NCBI GenBank assembly: GCA_009780955.1
Contig: WQZB01000035.1
Span: forward strand, 1 to 49,094
Length of the DNA stretch: 49,094 bases
Direction of reading: 5' to 3'
Source of the DNA: Polyangiaceae bacterium
GTDB lineage: Bacteria > Myxococcota_A > Polyangia > Polyangiales > Polyangiaceae
A model generated the notes under the pieces. It was not told the origin of the DNA. It saw only the letters and a program-made list of their open reading frames with translations, and ran no database searches. Both the position numbers and the translations under genes were made by a program. Of this stretch, positions 43,499 through 49,094 are shown one piece after another; position 1 is the stretch's first letter, and each line of letters starts with the position of its first letter.

Positions 43499-44718
43499 TG
43501 CACGCTGTTGAGGCCTGCTACCAGCTTATTCGCGCGGTCGAGCATTCCTGGCTTGGATTCAATTACCTGATCGCCACCTGGTGCGGCTTGCCCACCGCGA
43601 ATGTCGGTGACGAGGTGCGCGAGCTGCGTGCCTAGCTGTGCTATTTGACCCGACGTTTCGCTTGGGCATGCTGCTGCAAGCGAATGCGGCGCGACATACA
43701 TGGCCGCAGGCTTATCGAGATTGCCTGACACGTATTTCGGCGCTTTGACCGTGACTCTCGACACCGGATCCATTGCTTCGAATTCCGCTGGAAGCATGAT
43801 CTGCTCGGCATTCGAGACTTCGATTGCTTTTGTGAGGGGCGCTAGCAATCCATAGGCATTTCCTGACATGTCTCTTCGGCCTAAGAGCACAACGTAGTTG
43901 ATGCTTGGCGTCTGAGTGCCCGAAAGCTGCTCGGTTATGGGCTTTTGGAGCTTGGTGAGCATGCCTGCAACCGCGGTTTTGCGGTCGTTGACGGATTGCA
44001 CCGAGGTGATGAACTCAATCAGATTCGACGAGGTGTCTTGTGGGAAACCGCTGAAACGGATACCGGCGAGCTTGGCTCCGTCGAAGTCGACATTCAACGC
44101 ACCGAGCTCCTTGGCAAGGGACTCGGGGAACTTGCGTTCCTTGACGAGGCTAATGCGGCCGTCCTCAACCTTGTCGGCAATGGTTTTGAGTGTGTCGTGC
44201 GCCTTGGTGACATCGGCGGCGAGGATTCTCGCTCCGTTCACTGATTGTTGCCGAGCCCCGCGTGTCTCAACGGCCGAACCCGCGACATAGCCCACCGCTC
44301 CGAAAACAAACGCAGCGACGAGACCGACAACGAGTCCTTGCTTGCGAGCGCCGATGCGTGCCTTGTGCACGGCCGTTTCATCGACCTCGATGCGTTGAGC
44401 ACGAGGAGGCGCAATCGCCGGCGAAGACATGCGAAACGGGTTCGTGACAGCCATTGCCAGCGGGTTCGAAGCATCAATCGGCACACCCGACGGGCCAAAT
44501 GACGGCGGCGGGCCGATCGGAGCGCCTGGCGGCGGCACAGCCACGACGGGCGTGCGAGGAGCCGCCGACGACGCAGGCCGCGATATAGCGCCGGCACCAC
44601 CGGGCGAGCTCGTAGGAGCCCCCGTTCCCGGGATGGGAGTTGGCACCGACACATTTTGGGCTCCACCTTTTCCAAGGCGTGCTTTGAGATCGATTTTTGG
44701 CTTCTTTTCTTCGGCCAT
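43495..44718 (-). CDS. Hypothetical membrane-anchored protein
   Basis: A 407-residue protein starting KKPKIDLKARLGK, a cytoplasmic N-terminal motif common in Polyangiales proteins, a Pro/Ala-rich linker, one membrane helix about 128-150 (VVGLVAAFVFGAVGYVAG), and a long helical periplasmic domain. No family recognised. The last codons overlap the repeat block. It is divergent to xerD. Confidence 0.75.
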   Translation of the reverse strand: MAEEKKPKIDLKARLGKGGAQNVSVPTPIPGTGAPTSSPGGAGAISRPASSAAPRTPVVAVPPPGAPIGPPPSFGPSGVPIDASNPLAMAVTNPFRMSSPAIAPPRAQRIEVDETAVHKARIGARKQGLVVGLVAAFVFGAVGYVAGSAVETRGARQQSVNGARILAADVTKAHDTLKTIADKVEDGRISLVKERKFPESLAKELGALNVDFDGAKLAGIRFSGFPQDTSSNLIEFITSVQSVNDRKTAVAGMLTKLQKPITEQLSGTQTPSINYVVLLGRRDMSGNAYGLLAPLTKAIEVSNAEQIMLPAEFEAMDPVSRVTVKAPKYVSGNLDKPAAMYVAPHSLAAACPSETSGQIAQLGTQLAHLVTDIRGGQAAPGGDQVIESKPGMLDRANKLVAGLNSVH

Positions 44719-44968
44719 CGAATCCCTCGATGCGGAGGCAGTTCGCGGGGGTTTGGGAGAAGGCTTTCGGTCGAGACTACTACCGCGGGAGCGAAGTGCG
44801 CGTCACGTTATTGCACGCCCAGCATATAGAACATCCGATGCGGCTGCGTCGATCTGCTGCGACATCCCGAAGTGTAGAATGCATCGCGTTCGGGCAAATA
44901 CCTGGCGTTCCTGGCGCGCCGCCAGCAAGCGCACACAGACACACACTCGCCACAAACCTGACGCCATC
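44719..44968. other. Divergent intergenic region before xerD
   Basis: A 250-base stretch between the divergent membrane-protein gene and xerD. It must contain both promoters; I see no repeats, riboswitch or terminator in it. Confidence 0.4.
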
Positions 44969-45886
44969 ATGCGCGGGCGGTATTGTCGGCGTGTGGATCT
45001 TCACGGGTGGATCGATGCCTACCTCGATCACCTGCGCGTGGAGCGCGCATTAGCGAACAACACCCTCGAGGCCTATGCACGAGATCTCGGCGAGCTCGCT
45101 CGTCTCGCTGACGAGGTGTCCATCAGCGACGTGCGGCTCATCGATCACGGCCGCGTGCTCGACTACGTCGCGACCGGCTACAAGCAAGGGAAATCGGCAA
45201 GATCGAGCGCGCGACAACTCTCGGCACTTCGAGGGTTTTTCAAATTCCTCGTGCGCGAAGGAGCCATCGACGCCAACCCCACCGAGCTCGTCGACAGGCC
45301 CAAGCTCGCACGCCGGCTACCGCGTGTTCTGTCACACGAGGAGGTTCTACGGCTGCTCGCCGCTCCCCGGTTGGACACGGCGCGCGGTGTCCGCGACAGC
45401 GCAATGATCCATCTCATGTACGCGTCGGGGTTGCGCGTTTCCGAGCTTTGCGCGCTCAAGTTGGGCGACTTGGACCGCAAAGTCGGCACCGTGGCGCCCC
45501 TTGGCAAAGGCAAAAAGCGCCGGATCGTGCCAGTTGGCCAAGCCGCCCTCGAACGGCTCGATCTTTACATCGACCAAGTGCGAACGAACGCGTCGAGCCA
45601 ATCGTCAAGCCCATACCTTTTCGTGTCACCACGCGGCACGCGCTTCACGCGACAAGGTTTCTGGAAGCTTCTCAAAGCGTATGCCCGCAAAAGTGGGATC
45701 CTTTCGCCCATCTCGCCGCACAAACTCCGGCACTCGTTTGCAACCCATCTTCTTCGCGGCGGCGCCGATCTCCGCGCCGTGCAAGTCATGCTCGGCCACG
45801 CAGACCTTGGTACGACCGAGATCTACACGCGCGTCGCTCATGATCATGTGCGAACCGCCTACGACCGCGCGCACCCGCGAGCGTGA
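44969..45886 (+). CDS. xerD: Tyrosine recombinase, XerC/XerD type
   Basis: About 305 residues (ATG 44969) or 297 (GTG 44993). SAM-like N-domain with LRVERALANNTLEAY and C-terminal catalytic domain with the full set: Arg in ASGLRVSEL, Lys in GKGKKRRIVP, HKLRHSFATHLL, HADLGTTEIYT with the nucleophilic Tyr. Resolves chromosome dimers at dif with its partner; which of XerC/XerD is not decided, but HLLRGGADLRAVQVMLGHA resembles XerD. No dif site was noted nearby. Coupled by overlap to the next gene. Confidence 0.9.
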   Translation: MRGRYCRRVDLHGWIDAYLDHLRVERALANNTLEAYARDLGELARLADEVSISDVRLIDHGRVLDYVATGYKQGKSARSSARQLSALRGFFKFLVREGAIDANPTELVDRPKLARRLPRVLSHEEVLRLLAAPRLDTARGVRDSAMIHLMYASGLRVSELCALKLGDLDRKVGTVAPLGKGKKRRIVPVGQAALERLDLYIDQVRTNASSQSSSPYLFVSPRGTRFTRQGFWKLLKAYARKSGILSPISPHKLRHSFATHLLRGGADLRAVQVMLGHADLGTTEIYTRVAHDHVRTAYDRAHPRA

Positions 45887-46722
45887 CACGAATGTACCAA
45901 AACGTAACACAAAAAACCTTCTCTGTGATCGAGCCACCTACGGTCGAGACACCTCTCGTCGTTGAAATCCCCCATGCCGGGATCGCCATTGACGCGCCTT
46001 CCCTCGCCTACCTCGCGGCGCCAGCATGCGCCATTGGTCGCGACGCAGACCTTTATGTGGACGAACTCTACGCCAACGCTCCATCGTGCGGCGCGACCCT
46101 CATCGTTGCTCACATTTCTCGCTACGTCGTGGATTTGAACCGGGGAGAGAGAGACATCGACAGCGATGCTGTGGAAGGTGCAACTGGCGGTCGACGTGCG
46201 ACCCGTGGCGTGGTTTGGCGTTTGACGAGCGAAGGCGCGCGGGCACTCGAACGGCCGCTGCCAGGAGCCGAGCTCGAGCGGCGCCTTCAAACGCATTACC
46301 GCCCCTACCACGCTGCGCTCGCGCAGACTATCGAGCGAAAGCGAAGGAAATTCGGCTTCGCACTCGTGCTTGCCGCCCATTCCATGCCGAGCATGAGCCG
46401 CGACGGGCAGATGCCACGCGCGGATCTCGTGCCTGGAACGCGCGGCGGAACGAGCGCAGCACGAAGCTTCATCGACACCCTTGATGTCCGTGCGCGCGCA
46501 TCAGGCCTTTCCGTGACACACGACGATCCTTACCAAGGCGGCTACACAACGTTGTTTTACGGGCAGCCGAATCTTCATGTGCACGTGATTCAGCTGGAGC
46601 TCGCCCGCCGTCTTTATATGGACGAAACCATGCTGGTGAAAAATGATCGTTTCGATCGCACGCGTGAGTTCTGCACCGATCTGGTCTCGGTTCTAGGGCG
46701 AACGATCCCGAAGCGCTCTTGA
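45883..46722 (+). CDS. N-formylglutamate amidohydrolase family protein
   Basis: A 279-residue protein of the HutG/FGase family: VVEIPHAG opening, HISRYVVDLNRG, VLAAHSMPSMSRDG, and HDDPYQGGYTTLFYG with metal-binding His residues. The reaction in the histidine-degradation pathway is deformylation of N-formylglutamate. GTG 45883 overlaps the xerD stop (GTGA); ATG 45892 is an alternative. It ends 65 bases before rpmB. Confidence 0.85.
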   Translation: MTRMYQNVTQKTFSVIEPPTVETPLVVEIPHAGIAIDAPSLAYLAAPACAIGRDADLYVDELYANAPSCGATLIVAHISRYVVDLNRGERDIDSDAVEGATGGRRATRGVVWRLTSEGARALERPLPGAELERRLQTHYRPYHAALAQTIERKRRKFGFALVLAAHSMPSMSRDGQMPRADLVPGTRGGTSAARSFIDTLDVRARASGLSVTHDDPYQGGYTTLFYGQPNLHVHVIQLELARRLYMDETMLVKNDRFDRTREFCTDLVSVLGRTIPKRS

Positions 46723-46787
46723 CAGCACTTGACACACGCGGGGATTGGAGGCACCTTGCGCCGCTCCGTTCCGAAAGACCATACGTT

Positions 46788-47012
46788 ATGGCGAAAAGCG
46801 ACATTACCGGCAGGCGCAAGCTCAAGGCGCAGAACGTTTCCCACTCGAACATCAAAACGAAACGCTGGCAGAACATCAACATTCAGCGGCGGCGCGTATG
46901 GGTGCCCGAGCTTGGTCGCTTCGTGTCGCTCATGCTAACCACACGCGACATCCGCACGATCGACAAAATCGGCGTCGTGAAGTACGCCAAGCGTCACGGC
47001 GTTTCGCTGTAG
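46788..47012 (+). CDS. rpmB: 50S ribosomal protein bL28, Cys-less
   Basis: A 74-residue basic protein, DITGRRKLKAQNVSHSNIKTKRW and IRTIDKIGVVKYAKRHG, as in bL28. The N-terminal zinc-type cysteine of the C+ form is absent (MAKSDIT), so this is a zinc-independent form. ATG 46788 is chosen because the family begins there. The TAG stop is the start of a repeat block. Confidence 0.93.
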   Translation: MAKSDITGRRKLKAQNVSHSNIKTKRWQNINIQRRRVWVPELGRFVSLMLTTRDIRTIDKIGVVKYAKRHGVSL

Positions 47013-47138
47013 AGGCGGGTTCACGGCGGGGCAGGCACGGGGGCCTGCCCCTACACGCAACCGCCGCCAGAACACGTATCGAAAACGCAAATCCGTAGGG
47101 GCGGCCCCCTGTGGCCGCCCTTTACATCGCGCCTCTAC
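47009..47138. repeat. Palindrome-rich repeat block between rpmB and the DGK-like gene
   Basis: Bounded by GTAGAGGC and GCCTCTAC, with internal stems GGGGCAGGC/GCCTGCCCC and GGGCGGCC/GGCCGCCC. Both outer TAGs serve as stops: rpmB (47010-47012) and the DGK-like gene (47137-47135). Related to 43403-43498 through the words GTAGGGGCGGCC and GTAGAGGCG. Confidence 0.7.
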
Positions 47139-48127
47139 ATCATGCGCCAGTCGACGGCCGCGACTTCGCGCGGCGAGATTTTGTATTCAACGGTGAGACG
47201 CGAACCAACGGCTTCGCCGCCAATTTGAAGTGGTAGCGGGCGCGAAAAGGTCATTCGCACTTCGGTGGCAAACCAATCGGTCATGCCCTCGAGCGGGTGC
47301 TCACCGCGCCAAAGCTTTGGGATATCAAAGATCGCATCTTTGACTTTGCGATCGTACACGCGCACATTGATGAAACCGAGCAAACGTTCTGCAAAGGGAT
47401 AGATGCGACAGCCGTAACCGTACTCCGGGCAGGTTGCGGCACCTGCAGCACTTGCGATGCCGTCGTAAAGAACTGTGCCGCGCCTGACGCCTTCCATGCG
47501 CACAAGTTTTCCGCTTGGGGTGATGGTGTAAACGTCGGAGCCGAGGTTTTCGACGATTACGTGGGGGCGGCCGCGTATCAGTGTTTTCGGCGCTGTTCGA
47601 AGCGCCACAGCCAAAAGATAGCCCCAAACGCTTTTGGCAAGGCGGCTCGACGGCGAGGCACTAACCTGCTGACGAAAATCGTCCAGAATCTGAGCGTCCC
47701 ATCCACAGCCGGCAAAGAACGTGGATACACCACCCGATTCAAGCAGCGCATAACGCTTGGTTGGCAAAGGGCCGCTCGTGCGGGCAAGAGCGCGGACACA
47801 CTTGTCGAGCGAGCGAGCGCCGAGCGCATGCGCCCACGCGTTGCCGGTGCCGAGTGGAAGCGCACCAACCGTTGGCAACGGTTCCCCCTTCGGGATCACA
47901 CGATCGAGTGCGTTGAGCAGTGCCACTGCGCTGCCATCACCACCTGCCGATAGAATGCCTCGCGGCGTGCGAATCGAGCGCAGCCAGCCGTCAATTTCCT
48001 GGGTGGTGCGGGTAAGGCGGACGCTTGCGCCAGGCAAGGCACGTGCAATTTGCACTGCAATGCGCCGACCGCCACGTTTGGCGTTGGCGTTGACGAGGAT
48101 GTAAATGCCTTGGCCTGCTTCGGTCAT
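47135..48127 (-). CDS. Second diacylglycerol-kinase-like protein
   Basis: A 330-residue DAGK_cat protein: VNANAKRGG, SAGGDGSAVA, LPLGTGNAWAHALG and the later FAGCGWDAQI. It lies 18 bases downstream of plsC, so the pair may feed phosphatidate metabolism (phosphorylated lipid substrate and acylation). Substrate not known. The gene's TAG is supplied by the repeat block. Confidence 0.87.
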   Translation of the reverse strand: MTEAGQGIYILVNANAKRGGRRIAVQIARALPGASVRLTRTTQEIDGWLRSIRTPRGILSAGGDGSAVALLNALDRVIPKGEPLPTVGALPLGTGNAWAHALGARSLDKCVRALARTSGPLPTKRYALLESGGVSTFFAGCGWDAQILDDFRQQVSASPSSRLAKSVWGYLLAVALRTAPKTLIRGRPHVIVENLGSDVYTITPSGKLVRMEGVRRGTVLYDGIASAAGAATCPEYGYGCRIYPFAERLLGFINVRVYDRKVKDAIFDIPKLWRGEHPLEGMTDWFATEVRMTFSRPLPLQIGGEAVGSRLTVEYKISPREVAAVDWRMM

Positions 48128-48145
48128 TGATCAAAGTTCGCAGAG

Positions 48146-48877
48146 TTACATCGCGGACGCGATCGATTTTCGAACTTCGGAAAGCAGGGCGCTGCGGGCG
48201 CCTTGCGCGTCGAGCCCCGCGAAAGTTGCGGTTTCAACCATGGGGTGAATGAAGACGTCGACAGCAACGCCGGCGGTCGAAAGAAGACTTTTGGCGGGCA
48301 GCGCGTTGCGAGTGCCCTTGATGGTGATGGGAAGAATTGACACGCCAAGGTCGACTGCCAGAGCGAACCCGCCTTTCTTGAAAGGCAAGAGCTCGCCGGT
48401 GGGGCTGCGTGTACCTTCGGGTGCAATCCAAATGGATGTGCCCCGGGCGAGCTCGGTTTTCGCTTGGGCAAGGCCTTCAATGGCGCGCCGGTGGTCTTGG
48501 CGATCGACCTCAATCATCCCGGCTTCGCGCATGGCGCGCCCCAGGATTGGCATCGCGAAAAGCTCCTTTTTCGCAACCATGCGCATGTGGCCGCCGAGTA
48601 CGTAGTAGAGGATCGGCACGTCGTAGTGCGAAGCATGGTTGCTCATGATCACACAAGCCTTCGCAGAACCTTCGCGCGGGATGTTTTCGCGGCCATGCAC
48701 TTGCACGGTCATTTTGTTGTTCGCGACGACGCGAGCGGCAAACGACTCGATACGGGCGTCACAAGCGTTACGGGCGTCTCGACCGCGAGCGGCGTCGATC
48801 ACAGTGGCGGCTGAAATGGCCAAAAGCTCGTAGGCGTTGCGGAGCGAGAGAAAAAGCGACCTATTTAAAGATGGCAT
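48146..48877 (-). CDS. plsC: 1-acyl-sn-glycerol-3-phosphate acyltransferase
   Basis: About 243 residues from ATG 48877. NHASHYD (NHx4D motif), PEGTRSPTG and KKGGFALAVDLG match PlsC. It acylates lysophosphatidate to phosphatidate on the cytoplasmic side of the membrane. An ATG at 48967 is in frame and gives 273 residues, but the extra N-terminus is not typical. Followed by the DGK-like gene. Confidence 0.87.
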   Translation of the reverse strand: MPSLNRSLFLSLRNAYELLAISAATVIDAARGRDARNACDARIESFAARVVANNKMTVQVHGRENIPREGSAKACVIMSNHASHYDVPILYYVLGGHMRMVAKKELFAMPILGRAMREAGMIEVDRQDHRRAIEGLAQAKTELARGTSIWIAPEGTRSPTGELLPFKKGGFALAVDLGVSILPITIKGTRNALPAKSLLSTAGVAVDVFIHPMVETATFAGLDAQGARSALLSEVRKSIASAM

Positions 48878-48990
48878 TGTCTTCGTTCCGCATGGTTCCC
48901 ACAGGCAGATCCACACACACACTACCCTGCCATAATTCCATAATTTGGGGGTTCGCGTCTCGTGCATTGACCTATGGCGGCGCCCACTTG

Positions 48991-49057
48991 CGTTGAGCCC
49001 GAAATTCCGTGGCTCACGCTCCGCTTCTTTCGAGAGCCACGGCCTTCGGGCTCAACG
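48991..49057. repeat. Long hairpin near the window end
   Basis: Arms CGTTGAGCCCGAAATTCCGTG(GCTC) and its near-perfect complement, 24-25 bases each, around an 18-base loop (49016-49033). No T-run on either side. It may be another palindromic repeat or a terminator of a gene beyond the window. Confidence 0.6.
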
Positions 49058-49094
49058 AAGCGCGACGTGTGCGCATCGCCATTGGACTTTTAAA

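Noticed and set aside
44429..44968. Long N-terminal extension of the xerD frame
   Set aside because: It is antisense to the 43495-44718 gene; the conserved XerD N-terminus begins at 44969-44993.
43403..47138. CRISPR array or tRNA in the repeat blocks
   Set aside because: The repeats are not regularly spaced, and no cloverleaf or cas genes are seen.

Overview
The window looks like chromosome of a myxobacterium-type organism (phylum Myxococcota, probably class Polyangia). The main reasons are a GspN-containing type II secretion operon, a Ser/Thr kinase with the HRDVSPQN catalytic loop, a MYXO-CTERM-like sorting signal in a very large lipoprotein, and a cytoplasmic N-terminus of the KIDLKARLGK type. 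No 16S rRNA or other marker is present, so this is an inference. I see no rRNA, tRNA, CRISPR array, insertion sequence with transposase, or prophage. No gene-free stretch exceeds about 300 bases.

Layout. 1-7.8 kb (minus strand): a truncated AAA ATPase at the edge, homoserine dehydrogenase, Lon protease, a DUF1015 protein and PurD. 8.0-9.7 kb (plus): a membrane Ser/Thr kinase. 9.7-24.7 kb (minus): a tightly overlapping type II secretion operon in the order gspC, small membrane protein, gspD, E, F, G-like, G, H, I, J, K, L, M, N. 25-30 kb: YgfZ-like protein, diacylglycerol-kinase-like protein, alpha/beta hydrolase, Lgt and a PfkB kinase. 30.2-34.5 kb: a 1410-residue ORF that reads like two exported lipoproteins fused in frame. 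34.5-37.2 kb: uncharacterised envelope proteins. 37.4-41.5 kb (minus): a FliK-like protein, an E1-like enzyme, a ThiS/MoaD-like protein, a small protein carrying the N-terminal arm that this E1 lacks, an EndoU polymorphic toxin with probable immunity protein, and a JAMM peptidase. 41.7-43.4 kb: a CorC/HlyC transporter-like protein and a hypothetical. 43.5-48.9 kb: a membrane-anchored hypothetical, XerD-type recombinase, N-formylglutamate amidohydrolase, bL28, a second DGK-like protein and PlsC.

The main unexpected signals are: (a) the internal MYXO-CTERM signal followed by a second signal peptide in one ORF; (b) a split E1/Ubl system in which an arginine arm may be supplied in trans, with a toxin-immunity pair inside the same gene row; (c) a ~120-bp inverted-repeat element (MITE-like) that has become coding sequence of the GspI leader, with a solo terminus in the GspJ leader and a second full copy 21 kb away; (d) at least two other palindromic repeat families whose edges supply the TAG stop codons of adjacent genes.

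Working together: the T2SS genes would build one secretion machine (inner-membrane platform C/F/L/M/N, ATPase E, secretin D, pseudopilins G-K). PlsC, the DGK-like proteins and Lgt act on membrane lipids and lipoproteins. Hom, PurD, YgfZ and Lon are housekeeping.
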